DNA of 64,000 nt from Halococcoides cellulosivorans (GCF_003058365.1 NZ_CP028858.1:1116001-1180000), one strand, 5' to 3'. Shown: positions 17,403 to 26,715, counted from the stretch's first letter. The notes: generated by a model not told the origin, from the letters alone. Made by a program: numbers and translations.

Positions 17403-18203
17403 ATGTCCGACAAGGACTTTATCAGTCGGCGAAAAGCGCTGAAAGGAATCGCAGGCTCGCTTGCGCTGGGGTCAGTACCGGCGGTTGGGTCGGCCAAACG
17501 GATGTCGCCAAACGGAAAGCCCGAACCTGGGCACCCGGAAGCACCCGGAGGCCTCGACGACAAACTTTCGGTGGAAGACGGAAAGGTCGTCGTCGAGGGA
17601 GAGTCCGAGATAAATGACGAGATAGTTTCGACTCTCGACCAACCTGTTGTCGAAAGCGACACTGGCAGCGTGTCCGCTACGGAAACTACTGCAACCGTCG
17701 AGATTCCAGAAGTGACGGCAGGGACGGTTGCTGAGTTCATCAACAAAGGGGTCGAGAACGGCGATTTCGAGGTGTCGTCAGAAAACGGCCAGGTGGCAGT
17801 TACCCCGACCGTCGACACATCAGAGATCGAAAGCGACAGCACCAAATTGCAGGACGACGCTTCGATCCAGCACACCAACTGTGGGAAGAACGATCTCATA
17901 TACGACAATGGCATGTACATAAGGAGTCTGAAGGCCTGGACGGATCACGACCTCACCGATGAAGTCGTCTATTGGATTCAAACAGGCGCAAAGGCGACCG
18001 CAGTTGCGGGCCTTATCGTCGCCGCTGTTCCACACCCGTACGCAAAGGTTTCCGGGGTGTGCATCTCCATTCTCGGTATCATTATCAACTGGATCGGCAG
18101 TACGATCAAACACATCGATGATGGGTGTGGCGTCTACTGGGAGCGGACCGAGATGATAACCGGGCCAGCGGCGCCTCTCGAAATGACGGTCGAGGCCCAG
18201 TAG
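17403..18203 (+). CDS. Tat-exported protein with hydrophobic C-terminal domain (halocin-like layout)
   Basis: 266 residues. The Tat signal is ISRRKALKGIAGSLALGS (~7-24) with cleavage near GSA. A polar, acidic middle (~35-155) contains threonine-rich TVEIPEVTAGTVAEFI. The C-terminal domain (~158-266) holds three cysteines (HTNCGK, SGVCIS, DDGCGV) and a long hydrophobic stretch (~195-235: ATAVAGLIVAAVP and ISILGIIINWIG). Codon use is more AT-rich than its neighbours. A small membrane protein follows 37 nt later. The secreted precursor plus membrane partner resembles halocin C8-type precursors with an immunity partner, but the cysteine pattern does not match halocin C8. Function not recognised. 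Confidence 0.7.
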   Translation: MSDKDFISRRKALKGIAGSLALGSVPAVGSAKRMSPNGKPEPGHPEAPGGLDDKLSVEDGKVVVEGESEINDEIVSTLDQPVVESDTGSVSATETTATVEIPEVTAGTVAEFINKGVENGDFEVSSENGQVAVTPTVDTSEIESDSTKLQDDASIQHTNCGKNDLIYDNGMYIRSLKAWTDHDLTDEVVYWIQTGAKATAVAGLIVAAVPHPYAKVSGVCISILGIIINWIGSTIKHIDDGCGVYWERTEMITGPAAPLEMTVEAQ

Positions 18204-18240
18204 GCAAAATAGTTACCTCAGTACAAATACATTCTAAGTA

Positions 18241-18429
18241 ATGGTGGTAGAGATAGAAAAACCCTGGATGTTGGCGTTCGCCGTCTTCTTAGCTGTTGCC
18301 GGGGTGGCCGGGCTTCTATGGGACACAGGAGAGAGCGCGCTAGTGGTGGAATTGCTGTACTATCCAGCAGTTTTCATCAGTGCCGTTGGCTTCGGTTTGG
18401 CGTCTGTCGGAGTGGGGCCGTGGCAGTAA
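18241..18429 (+). CDS. Small two-TM membrane protein, possible immunity partner
   Basis: 62-residue protein with two hydrophobic helices (~9-28 and ~37-58) and no recognised motif. It lies 37 nt after the AT-rich Tat-exported protein on the same strand and shares its AT-rich composition, so the two probably arrived together. A role in protecting the producer from the upstream secreted product is inference only. Confidence 0.6.
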   Translation: MVVEIEKPWMLAFAVFLAVAGVAGLLWDTGESALVVELLYYPAVFISAVGFGLASVGVGPWQ

Positions 18430-18853
18430 CTACCTCCCGGTTTTGAACAGCCGGTTCCTCGCGCCATACCGCCGTTTTGTGTCTGATCGAAAACAAGCAA
18501 GGCTGCGTGAAGACGGTCGCTGATCCCGATGGCGCTGCGAGCCCGTCGACAAGCGGTGGACCAGCAACCGATAGTGACGATCGTTCAAGCCCGGTCAGAC
18601 GTCGAGTCGGTCAGCAGTGACCATGCACCACGTTGGCGTCGTGATGATTGGCGATTCCCTCGGGATCCGGCTCGTGACCCTCGGTCTGTGCCCCAGACCG
18701 AGAGTTCGGAATTCGATATGACGCCTTCGAATGCTCTGGCCGCGGCCGGACTTTTCTTGACGAGGATAGTTGCGTTGTGGCCCTCGATGGTCCACACCTC
18801 GCAATCACTCCCCTCAACACCGACCCTCGCCCCGCTCGGGTCGGCGATCGATC
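18430..18853. other. 424-nt gap without a convincing gene
   Basis: Several short minus-strand frames (for example 18585-18797, about 70 codons) begin plausibly but become arginine/serine-rich and antisense-like. No RNA gene or clear promoter was seen. It separates the AT-rich cassette from the duplicated ileS end and may hold decayed sequence. Confidence 0.5.
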
Positions 18854-19078
18854 TCAGGCGTCAGCGGTCGCGAGCGCCTCGATCGCGATCTCGGCCTCCG
18901 TGTCCTCTATCTCCCAGGTCTCGCGGAGTCCGTCCTCGACGGCCTCGAACGCGTCCGCCCGGACTTCCTCGGCGATCAGATCGCGATGCTCGTCGACGAA
19001 GGCAGCCACACGATCCTCGACCCCGATCTCCACTCGAATGCGCTCGTCCATGTCGAGATCCAACTCTTTGCGCATCTC
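18854..19078 (-). pseudogene. Remnant duplicate of the ileS 3' end
   Basis: 225 nt encoding the last 74 residues of isoleucyl-tRNA synthetase plus a TGA, matching 19185-19409 in length. Over 73 aligned residues, 67 are identical (differences E/D, G/S, E/D, D/E, A/S, T/A), while many third positions differ. No start or catalytic domain precedes it, because the frame runs into a dispersed hairpin repeat. It is therefore a tail fragment and not a gene. The synonymous divergence argues against a very recent tandem duplication. Confidence 0.8.
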
Positions 19079-19082
19079 GTTG

Positions 19083-19157
19083 CCACCTTTTTCGTCCTCG
19101 GGTTCGCTCCCTTCGCTCGCGAACCACTCGTCGAAAAACGTGGGCGAAAAAGACCGG
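19083..19157. repeat. Dispersed hairpin repeat, copy A
   Basis: About 75 nt nearly identical to 30870-30943. It begins CCACCTTTTTC, contains the inverted repeat GGTTCGC...GCGAACC, and ends with a GTGGGCGAAAAAGACC tail. It lies exactly between the duplicated ileS tail and ileS itself. Confidence 0.7.
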
Positions 19158-19184
19158 CCCTCGCTCCGCACCTCCGTCGCTGTC

Positions 19185-22100
19185 TCAGGCGTCGGCGGCC
19201 GCCAGCGACTCGATCGCGATCTCGGCCTCCGTGTCCTCGATCTCCCAGGTCTCGCGCAGGCCGTCCTCGACCGCTTCGAAAGCGTCGGCCCGGACTTCCT
19301 CGGCGATCAGATCGCGATGCTCCTCGACGAACGCCGCAACCCGATCGTCGACCGAAATCTCGACGCGGATGCGCTCGTCCATGTCGAGATCGAGATCCTT
19401 TCGCATCTCCTGGATCCGGCGGATCACCTCACGGGCGTACCCCTCGCTCTCGACGTCGTCGGTGATCGTACAGTCGACGTAGACGACGCCCTCGCCGTCG
19501 AGCGCCTCGAAGGCGCTCTCAGCGACGTGATCCGGCGAGTGGCGGACGATCTCGACCATCGATTCGTCGAGGTCGACGTCTTCGAGTTCGGTCGCGGACT
19601 CGACGGCGGCTTCGAGTGCGTCGATCGTCGGTTCGTCGACGCGCGCGTCGTTCAGCGCCTGCATGACGGCCTCCGCATCGGCCCCGAAGGCGGGCCCGAG
19701 CGCGCCCATGTCGGCGTCGGCCCCGTAGGTCAATTCGGCCCAGGGCTCGGCGGCGTCGAGCACGCGCACCTCCCGGGCGTTCAAACGCTCGCCGAGCAAG
19801 TCGGTGTGCGCGTCGAGTGCGGCCGCCAGGTCGGCGTCCTCGGGGTCGACGACGACCTCCGGGACGGGCCAGCGGAGTTTGCGTTCGGCGCGCTGGCGGG
19901 CGTTCGACCCCGCCTCTTCGGCCGCGCGCACGGCCGTGATCTCGGCGTCGAGGCTGGCGTCCTGGTACGCGGCGTCGACCGCGGGCCAGTCACACATGTG
20001 CACCGTCGGGTGGCCCGCGTCGCCGGTGAGATGCTGGTAGATCCGCTCGGCGGTGTGGGGGGCGTACGGTGCGAGCAACCGACAGACCGTTTCGAGGACG
20101 TGATACAGCGTCGCGTACGCGGCCCGCTTGCTCGGGCTATCGGCGGGCTCCCACATCCGCTCGCGCACTTCCTGGACGTAGAGCCGCGAGACGTCCTCGA
20201 CGATAAAGTCGAGCAGCGCGCCGACCGCGCGGTCCTGCCGGAAGTTTTCGAAACTCTCGGTCGAGGTCTCGATGACCGACTGAAGCCGACTGAGCACCCA
20301 CCGATCGACGGTGTCGAGGTCGCCCGCGACGGCGTCGAGATCGGTTGCCTCGGGATCGAACCCGTCGAGTCGCATGTACGGCAGCGGGAACCGAAAGACG
20401 TTCCAGAGGATGTTCAGCCGGCGCTCCATCGCCTCGCACTCGTCGTACGAAAAGCGCATGTCGTCGCCCTGGGGCGTGACCGAGAGCAAAAAGAGGCGCA
20501 TCGGGTCCGCGCCGTACTCCTCCATGACTTCGCCGGGTTCGACCGTAATGTTTCGCGATTTCGACATCGCGCGACCGTCGGGCATCAACGCGTGCCCGTG
20601 CATGAGGACCGACTCGTAGGGCACCTGATCGAGCGCGGCGGTCCCCATGCCGAGTTGCGACCAGAACCATCCGCGTGTCTGGTCGTGGGCCTCGATGATG
20701 ACGTCCGCGGGCCACAACTCCTCGAAGGCGTCCTCGTCGCTGGGGTAGCCCAGCGAGCCCCACGAGGCGACCGAGGAGTCCAGCCAGACGTCGAAGACGT
20801 CGGGCACGCGCGTGTAGATCACGCCGTCCTCGGTGATCGTCAACTCGTCGACGGTGTCTTTGTGGATGTCGACGCCGTCGGGATCGATCGACTGATCGAC
20901 GCGATCGGCGAGTTCTGCGCGGTCGCCGATCACGATCACCTCGCTCATGTCGCCGTCCCACGCGATGGGTTCGCCCCCGACGGTCTCCGTGGGCGTCCAG
21001 ATCGGGATCGGGATTCCCCAGTAGCGCTGCCGGGAGACGTTCCAGTCGGGCGAGTCCTCGACGAAGTCGGTAAAGCGCCCGTCGCGGGCCGATTGGGGGT
21101 ACCACTCGCTGTCCTGGATGTTGTCGAGCAGATCCTCCTTGACGTCGGTGACCGTGATGAACCACTGGTCGGTCACCAGGCGGACGATGTCCGTATCGCA
21201 GCGCCAGCACTGCCCCTCGTTGACGGTATGCCCCGATTCGCTCGCGAGCAGGCGACCGCGCTCGCGGAGGTCCGCGATCACGCGGTCGTTGGCGTCCCGG
21301 ACGAACGTGCCCGCGTACGCGCCAGCGGCGTCGGTATACACGCCGTCGGGGCCGACCGGACAGAAGATCGGCAGGTCGAGTTCCTGCCCACGCTCGAAGT
21401 CCTCCTCACCGTGGCCCGGCGCGGAGTGGACCATCCCGGTCCGGTCGCTTTCGACGTAGTCGGCGGCGTACACCTGGCCCGCGCCGTCGGCGTGGGTCGC
21501 GGCCGGGGCTTCGCCCACAAGATCGGCGAGCGGGTGGTCGTACTCCCACCCGACCAAATCCTCGCCGGACAGGGTTTCGCGGACCTCGCCGTCCTCGTAC
21601 CCAGCAGCCTCGACGACGTCGTCGCGACAGGCCTCCGCGACGTAGATGAGTCGCTCGTCGTCGCCCGTCCCCACCGAAACGGCCTGGTAGGTCGCCTCGG
21701 GGTCGATCGCGACGAACGTGTTCGCGGGGATCGTCCACGGCGTCGTCGTCCAGATGACGAGACTCCCCTCGCGATCGATCAGATCGAAGGCGACGTAGAT
21801 CGAGGGCTTCTCGACGGTGTGACGCTCGACTTCGTTGTTCGCGATCGCGGTCTCACAGCGCGGGCACTGGTTGATCGACCGCTGGCCCTGTTCGACCAGG
21901 TCGCGCTCGTGAGCGCGCTGGAACCCCCACCACGCGGCCTCCATGTACTCGGGATCGATCGTCTTGTACGGATCGTCCCAGTCCATCCAGACGCCAAACG
22001 ACTCGAAGTCGGCACGAAGCCCGTCGAGTCGCTGTTCGGCGTAGTCCTTGCACTCGTCGATGAAGGCGTCCTCACCGAACGCCTCGATGTCGCCTTTGTT

Positions 22101-22415
22101 CTCGAAATCGAGTTTTTGCTCGACTTTCGTCTCGATCGGCAGGCCGTGCATGTCGAAGCCCGGCCGATCGGTGACGTCGAAGCCCTGCATGCGGAAATAC
22201 CGGATGTAGGCGTCCTTGAGCGTCTTGTTCAGTGTCGTCCCCATGTGTGCCGACCCGGTCGTATACGGCGGGCCGTCGAGGAAGTACAGCGACTCGCCGT
22301 CCGATCGGTGGGCTTTCGTCCGTTCGTAGGCGTCGACCGCCGACCAGTGGGCCCGGGCCTCTGCCCGGGTCTCCTGGGGGTCGAACTGTTCGGAAACTTC
22401 GGCGAACCGGTCCAT
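19185..22415 (-). CDS. ileS: Isoleucyl-tRNA synthetase
   Basis: 1076-residue class I aminoacyl-tRNA synthetase charging tRNA-Ile. The HIGH-type motif is SAHMGTT (~55-61) and the KMSKS-type motif is AMSKSRN (~610). The CP1 editing domain contains VIWTTTPWTIPANT (~225). The C-terminal anticodon-binding and zinc-less archaeal extension ends in EIAIESLAAADA. The ATG at 22415 is supported by a TATA box about 26 nt upstream. Its last 225 nt are duplicated downstream. Confidence 0.96.
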   Translation of the reverse strand: MDRFAEVSEQFDPQETRAEARAHWSAVDAYERTKAHRSDGESLYFLDGPPYTTGSAHMGTTLNKTLKDAYIRYFRMQGFDVTDRPGFDMHGLPIETKVEQKLDFENKGDIEAFGEDAFIDECKDYAEQRLDGLRADFESFGVWMDWDDPYKTIDPEYMEAAWWGFQRAHERDLVEQGQRSINQCPRCETAIANNEVERHTVEKPSIYVAFDLIDREGSLVIWTTTPWTIPANTFVAIDPEATYQAVSVGTGDDERLIYVAEACRDDVVEAAGYEDGEVRETLSGEDLVGWEYDHPLADLVGEAPAATHADGAGQVYAADYVESDRTGMVHSAPGHGEEDFERGQELDLPIFCPVGPDGVYTDAAGAYAGTFVRDANDRVIADLRERGRLLASESGHTVNEGQCWRCDTDIVRLVTDQWFITVTDVKEDLLDNIQDSEWYPQSARDGRFTDFVEDSPDWNVSRQRYWGIPIPIWTPTETVGGEPIAWDGDMSEVIVIGDRAELADRVDQSIDPDGVDIHKDTVDELTITEDGVIYTRVPDVFDVWLDSSVASWGSLGYPSDEDAFEELWPADVIIEAHDQTRGWFWSQLGMGTAALDQVPYESVLMHGHALMPDGRAMSKSRNITVEPGEVMEEYGADPMRLFLLSVTPQGDDMRFSYDECEAMERRLNILWNVFRFPLPYMRLDGFDPEATDLDAVAGDLDTVDRWVLSRLQSVIETSTESFENFRQDRAVGALLDFIVEDVSRLYVQEVRERMWEPADSPSKRAAYATLYHVLETVCRLLAPYAPHTAERIYQHLTGDAGHPTVHMCDWPAVDAAYQDASLDAEITAVRAAEEAGSNARQRAERKLRWPVPEVVVDPEDADLAAALDAHTDLLGERLNAREVRVLDAAEPWAELTYGADADMGALGPAFGADAEAVMQALNDARVDEPTIDALEAAVESATELEDVDLDESMVEIVRHSPDHVAESAFEALDGEGVVYVDCTITDDVESEGYAREVIRRIQEMRKDLDLDMDERIRVEISVDDRVAAFVEEHRDLIAEEVRADAFEAVEDGLRETWEIEDTEAEIAIESLAAADA

Positions 22416-22436
22416 ACCGATGGCATTCGGGCCACC

Positions 22437-22444
22437 GCTAAAGG
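22437..22444 (-). promoter_or_regulatory. TATA box for ileS
   Basis: Minus-strand CCTTTAGC centred about 26 nt before the ileS ATG. Confidence 0.5.
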
Positions 22445-22510
22445 CGACTCGGTCGACAGCCCAGACCGGCGATCCGAAACGTTTCTGTTCGTCGGCGGGA
22501 CACTCCGGGT

Positions 22511-22738
22511 ATGGCAACACACTCGTCGATGGCGTACGGGCGCTGGACGCGCCTCGGGTTCGCGACCGGCGCACTGCTGTTCGTGGTCGGGGTCCTCGGG
22601 CATCTCGCGGTCCCCGCGTTCACCGGGCCGGCCCCCGACTGGGTCGGCACACTATTGTTCGACATGGAGGTACTGGGCGTGCTCATCGCGCTGTTCGTCC
22701 CGCTCCTTTTCGGGATCGTCCTCCCGCTGACGGAGTAA
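22511..22738 (+). CDS. Conserved small haloarchaeal membrane protein
   Basis: 75 residues with two TM helices (~15-36 and ~48-72), a polar loop containing GPAPDWVGTLLFDMEVLG, and an IVLPLTE end. The pattern is that of a conserved small haloarchaeal membrane family of unknown function. It is convergent with hemB, with only three bases between the stops. Confidence 0.72.
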   Translation: MATHSSMAYGRWTRLGFATGALLFVVGVLGHLAVPAFTGPAPDWVGTLLFDMEVLGVLIALFVPLLFGIVLPLTE

Positions 22739-22741
22739 GGT

Positions 22742-23722
22742 TCACAGCTGTGCCGCGATTCGTTCTGCGAAGTACGTGACGATCAGGTCGGCGCCGGCCC
22801 GCCGGATCGCATTCAGCGATTCCAGTGCGGTCGCGTCGAGATCCAGCCAGCCCCGATCGCTCGCGGCGTGGAGCATGGCGTACTCCCCGGAGACGTTGTA
22901 CGCCGCGACGGGCACGTCGACCGCGCGGTCGACCGCACTGACGACGTCGAGGTAGGCGAGCGCGGGCTTGACCATCACGGCGTCCGCGCCCTGTTCGATG
23001 TCGAGGGCGACCTCGCGGAGCGCTTCGTCGCCGTTTCGAGGATCCATCTGGTAGTGTCGGCGGTCACCGAACGCGGGTGCGCCGTCGGCGGCGTCCCGAA
23101 AGGGGCCGTAAAACGCCGACTCGTACTTCGCGGCGTAGCTCAGAATTGGCACGTCGGCGTACCCACTCGAATCCAGGCGCTCGCGGATCGCGCCGACCAT
23201 CCCGTCGGTCATCGCTGACGGCGCGACGATGTCCGCGCCCGCCGCGGCGTGACTTGCGGCGGTCGACGCGAGACGGTCGAGCGTCGCGTCGTTGTCGACG
23301 GTCAGCCGAGGGGCGTCGCGCGCCTCGGCTTCGAGGATGCCGCAGTGGCCGTGGTCGGTGTACTCACACAGACAGACGTCGCTGATGACGGTCACGTCGG
23401 TCGCGTCGTCGATCGCTCGGATCGCACGCTGGACGACGCCGTCTGTGGCGTCGGCGCGAGTCCCGCGGGCGTCTTTGGCCTCGGGAATGCCGAACAGGAT
23501 GACCGTCTCGACGCCGGTCGCGCGGACCTCCTGGACGCGGTCGACGACGGCGTCGAGCGGAACGCGTTCCTGCCCGGGCATCGACTCGATCGAAACGCGC
23601 TCGTCGGTGGTCGCGTCGACGAACACGGGCGCGACGAGGTCGCTCGGTGCGAGGCGAGTCTCCGCGACCAGTTCACGCAGACCGTCCCGACGCAGACGAC
23701 GGGGGCGACGGTGGAGGCTCAT
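22742..23722 (-). CDS. hemB: Delta-aminolevulinic acid dehydratase (porphobilinogen synthase)
   Basis: 326 residues. It condenses two 5-aminolevulinates to porphobilinogen in tetrapyrrole synthesis. The zinc/cysteine region DVCLCEYTDHGHCG is visible (~117), with Schiff-base lysine motifs SYAAKYESAFYGPFR (~195) and ADAVMVKPALAYLD (~248). The ATG at 23722 gives the usual MSLHRRPRRLR start. It follows the ThiN-type regulator gene by 38 nt on the same strand. Confidence 0.95.
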   Translation of the reverse strand: MSLHRRPRRLRRDGLRELVAETRLAPSDLVAPVFVDATTDERVSIESMPGQERVPLDAVVDRVQEVRATGVETVILFGIPEAKDARGTRADATDGVVQRAIRAIDDATDVTVISDVCLCEYTDHGHCGILEAEARDAPRLTVDNDATLDRLASTAASHAAAGADIVAPSAMTDGMVGAIRERLDSSGYADVPILSYAAKYESAFYGPFRDAADGAPAFGDRRHYQMDPRNGDEALREVALDIEQGADAVMVKPALAYLDVVSAVDRAVDVPVAAYNVSGEYAMLHAASDRGWLDLDATALESLNAIRRAGADLIVTYFAERIAAQL

Positions 23723-23760
23723 GGCTGCCGATGCGGCCCGGCCGGCGAAAGACGTTGTGT

Positions 23761-24672
23761 TCACTCCGTCGCGACGACGAGATCCGCGGCGAGTCGCGCT
23801 GCCGACACCGCGTCGCTGCCCAGCACGTACGTGATCGGTTCGAGCGCGAACCCACCGGGATGGTAGACCACGCGTGGGACCGACCCCCGATCGACGAGTG
23901 CGTCGCGCAGGTCCGCGAGGTGGTCCTCGTGGTCCGCGTCGAAAGCCAGCGGTTCGATCCCACGCTCACGAGCGGCCGCGAACAGGCCGTCACGCGTCGC
24001 GAGGTTGAGCGCACCACCGATCGCGGGATCGACGTCCCGAGCGGCCAAAATTGCGCGTGCGACGTGTCGTGAGGCCCCGAACTCCGGGTTCGCGGGCACT
24101 TCGACGCGCCCCTGGATCGCGTAGATCCGCCCCGGAATCGCCGCGACGTCGATCGGATCGGTCGCGCCGGGGAGTGCCGACCCGACGTTCGTACCGACCG
24201 CGGGCACGAATTCGGCCATCCCACCGGTCTGAGCGAGGATTCGAGCGGCTTTCCGGACGGTCGCGAGCGTCTCGCGCTCGGCGGCGACCCGTTCGTCGGG
24301 CCCGCGCACACAGAGATCACAACTCATCCCCTCCAGTTCGGGCGATTCGGCCTCGTGGAGCGTACACAGCGGCCCGCGATCTTCGAGTGTCTCGATGAGT
24401 TCCAACAGGTCGGCCAGTGCGGCGTACTCGTCACCGGCCGCGAGTTCGGCGGCGATCGATTCGACGGCCGCCGTCGTCTCTGGGTGGCCAGCGATCTCGC
24501 CGCCGGGCGGGTCGCCGCTGAGATACTGGCTCACCGCGGCCTGGGTCACGCCGAGGCGATCAGCGATCTGCTGTTGGGTCAGATCGCGATCAGCGAGCCG
24601 CCGCGCGATCAACGCTCGAACGGGCGGCAAGACGTGTTCGACGACGAGTTCCTGTGGCGCGACCAGTCCCAT
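23761..24672 (-). CDS. thiR: ThiR-type thiamine regulator: HTH plus ThiN-like domain
   Basis: 303 residues. The N-terminal Cro/XRE-type HTH is LTQQQIADRLGVTQAAVSQYL (split: LTQQQIADRLG, VTQAAVSQYL, ~30-50). A middle segment has the cysteine pair CDLCVRG. The C-terminal ThiN domain (~165-300) shows FVPAVGTNVGSALPGA, GRIYAIQGRVEV and PRVVYHPGGFALEP. In archaea such HTH-ThiN proteins repress thiamine biosynthesis genes on binding thiamine phosphates. It lies in the thiC neighbourhood, which also has a palindrome at the thiC promoter. A TATA box is 27 nt upstream. Confidence 0.85.
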   Translation of the reverse strand: MGLVAPQELVVEHVLPPVRALIARRLADRDLTQQQIADRLGVTQAAVSQYLSGDPPGGEIAGHPETTAAVESIAAELAAGDEYAALADLLELIETLEDRGPLCTLHEAESPELEGMSCDLCVRGPDERVAAERETLATVRKAARILAQTGGMAEFVPAVGTNVGSALPGATDPIDVAAIPGRIYAIQGRVEVPANPEFGASRHVARAILAARDVDPAIGGALNLATRDGLFAAARERGIEPLAFDADHEDHLADLRDALVDRGSVPRVVYHPGGFALEPITYVLGSDAVSAARLAADLVVATE

Positions 24673-24695
24673 GCGAGCGGGTTCGTGCCGTCCGG

Positions 24696-24702
24696 CAAAA
24701 GC
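24696..24702 (-). promoter_or_regulatory. TATA box for the ThiN-type regulator
   Basis: Minus-strand GCTTTTG centred 27 nt before the ATG at 24672. Confidence 0.45.
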
Positions 24703-24792
24703 GTGGGGATGCGCGTCGGCGGCCGAACCCGATTTGACAGCCGCCGGAGATCTCCGATCGGAGCGGACATTGCGCTGCAAACGTCGATCGCG

Positions 24793-25182
24793 TCAGCCCT
24801 CGACGGCGTGGTCGTCGAGGGTCTCGCGTTCGATCCGGTCGAGGGCGTGCTCGTGGGTCGCTGCGAGCACGACCGGCGGCGCGCAGTCGGCGGCCAGCGC
24901 CTCGATCCACCGGTCGACACAGAGACACCACCGATCGCCGGGGTCGAGGCCGGGAAAGTCGAGTGCGGGCTGGGGCGTCCGGAGGTCGTTGCCCCGCTCT
25001 GCAGAGTACTCCAGAAACTCCGCGGTGAGTTCGGCACACAGACAGTGTTCGCCACGGTCGCCGGTGACGTCGCGACAGTACCCATCGCGCAGGTAGCCAG
25101 TCACGGGGTCGACACTACAGGGTTCGAGTGGCTCTCCCAGCACACTCTGCTGATCGCTCGTCTCGGACTCGCTGTTGGTCAT
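24793..25182 (-). CDS. DUF2237 family protein, intact copy
   Basis: 129 residues: GEPLEPCSVDPVTGYLRDG, EHCLCAELTAEFLEYS, and PGLDPGDRWCLCVDRWIEA are the family hallmarks, followed by a VVLAATHEHAL tail. Function unknown. It lies between thiC and its likely regulator, all on the minus strand. The ATG at 25182 is used; an in-frame ATG at 25209 would add nine residues. It is the intact paralogue of the frameshifted copy at 16813-17194. Confidence 0.83.
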   Translation of the reverse strand: MTNSESETSDQQSVLGEPLEPCSVDPVTGYLRDGYCRDVTGDRGEHCLCAELTAEFLEYSAERGNDLRTPQPALDFPGLDPGDRWCLCVDRWIEALAADCAPPVVLAATHEHALDRIERETLDDHAVEG

Positions 25183-25275
25183 GGCCGATCGTCGGGAGTC
25201 CGTGTCCATATCGGTTGGGACAGTCACACTCGATCGCCGGAGTATCGGTCGTGCGCGCCGCTCTCGGGATCGTAC

Positions 25276-26715
25276 TCAGTCGTCGCTCTCGATCGCGTTC
25301 TCGGCGTGCTCACAGACGGCCGCCGACACCGTCGGGAGCCCGCTGGTGTCGTGGGTTCCCGTCGGTGGGAGGTTCACGCTCGCAGCGGCCGACTCCGCGA
25401 GGTCGACCGATCGGTTCAGGTCGGCCATCGAGTCGCCACGAGCGTCCTGATCGATCCGCATCGAACAAAAGTCCGCGCCGCACATCGAACAGTAGCGTGC
25501 CTCCTTGTGGGTGTCATCGGGGAGTGTCTGGTCGTGATACGATTTCGCGCGGTCTGGATCGAGGGCCAACTCGAACTGCCGGCGCCAGTCGAAATCGTAG
25601 CGGGCCGCCGAAATCGCGTCGTCCCAGTCGCTCGCGCCCGGTTTCCCGGCGGCCACGTCGCCCGCGTGCGCGGCGATGCGGTAGGCGGCGAGTCCGTCCC
25701 GAACGTCTTCGTCGTCGGGCAGGCCGAGATGCTCTTTCGGCGTCACGTAACACAGCATCGCGGCGCCGTGTCGGGCGGCCTCGGTCGCACCGATCGCGCT
25801 CGTGATATGGTCGTAGCCCGGCGCGACGTCGGTCACCAGCGGCCCGAGCAGGTAGTAGGGCGCGCCGTCACAGATCTCGCGCTGCTGGGCCATGTGATCG
25901 CCGATCTCGTCGAGTGGCATGTGGCCCGGGCCCTCGACCATGGTCTGGACGCCGTGCTCGCGAGCAACCCGCGTCAACTCACCCAGCGTCCGCAACTCGG
26001 CCAGTTGAGCAGCGTCGTTGGCGTCCGCGATCGCCCCCGGGCGGAGGCCGTCACCGAGCGAGACGGTGACGTCGTGGGCGGCGAAGATTGCGCAGATCTC
26101 CTCGAAATGGGTGTACAGCGGGTTCTGGGCGTCGTGGGCCTCCATCCACTCAGCCATGATCGACCCACCGCGGGAGACGATACCCGTCACCCGACCGTCG
26201 GTCTTCGGGAGGTGCTCGCGCAGCACGCCCGCGTGAATCGTCTGGTAGTCGACGCCCTGCTCGGCCTGCTTTTCGATGACCTCGAGCAGGAGATCGACGG
26301 TGATGTCTTCGGGACTGCCCGCGCGCTTGACGGCCTCGTAGATCGGGACCGTTCCGAGCGGGATCGGGGAGTGTTCGACGTGGGCGGTCCGGATCGAATC
26401 CAGATTCGACCCGGTCGAGAGGTCCATCACGGTGTCCGCGCCGTACTCGATCGCGGTGTGCAGTTTCTCCCGCTCGGTGTCGTAATCGCTGGTGGTCTCG
26501 CTCGTCCCGATGTTGGCGTTGATCTTCGTGCCGAACTCCGCACCGATGATCATCGGATCGAGCGCGTCGTGAGCATGGTTCGAGGGGATGACGGCCTCGC
26601 CCGAAGCGACGGACTCCCGGACGACTTCCGGGTCGCAGTTCTCGCGTTCGGCGACGCGGTCCATCGCCGGCGTGACCTCACCGTCGCGGGCGCGTTGGAG
26701 CTGGGTTCGTGCCAT
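25276..26715 (-). CDS. thiC: Phosphomethylpyrimidine synthase ThiC
   Basis: 479-residue radical-SAM enzyme converting AIR to HMP-phosphate, the pyrimidine half of thiamine. Conserved segments are [11 protein letters not shown] (~62), [12 protein letters not shown] (~91), SRGGSIM (~180), [11 protein letters not shown] (~265) and the C-terminal cluster motif CSMCGADFC (~424-432). Its promoter overlaps a 15-bp palindrome, and a ThiN-type regulator lies downstream. Confidence 0.95.
   Translation of the reverse strand: MARTQLQRARDGEVTPAMDRVAERENCDPEVVRESVASGEAVIPSNHAHDALDPMIIGAEFGTKINANIGTSETTSDYDTEREKLHTAIEYGADTVMDLSTGSNLDSIRTAHVEHSPIPLGTVPIYEAVKRAGSPEDITVDLLLEVIEKQAEQGVDYQTIHAGVLREHLPKTDGRVTGIVSRGGSIMAEWMEAHDAQNPLYTHFEEICAIFAAHDVTVSLGDGLRPGAIADANDAAQLAELRTLGELTRVAREHGVQTMVEGPGHMPLDEIGDHMAQQREICDGAPYYLLGPLVTDVAPGYDHITSAIGATEAARHGAAMLCYVTPKEHLGLPDDEDVRDGLAAYRIAAHAGDVAAGKPGASDWDDAISAARYDFDWRRQFELALDPDRAKSYHDQTLPDDTHKEARYCSMCGADFCSMRIDQDARGDSMADLNRSVDLAESAAASVNLPPTGTHDTSGLPTVSAAVCEHAENAIESDD

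Noticed and set aside
17403-18203. Direct identification as halocin C8
   Set aside because: Tat precursor layout agrees, but the C-terminal domain has only three Cys and lacks the dense Cys pattern of halocin C8.
18585-18797. Minus-strand 70-aa ORF in the 18.4-18.8 kb gap
   Set aside because: First ~30 residues look plausible, but the remainder is Arg/Ser-rich shadow-like sequence; support too weak to call.
18854-19171. Independent 105-aa gene
   Set aside because: The start half is the hairpin repeat and the second half a copy of the IleRS tail; no gene of its own.
18777-22730. 1317-codon plus-strand frame opposite ileS
   Set aside because: Antisense shadow of ileS: lacks any motif and mirrors its codon pattern. 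The minus strand carries complete synthetase signatures.
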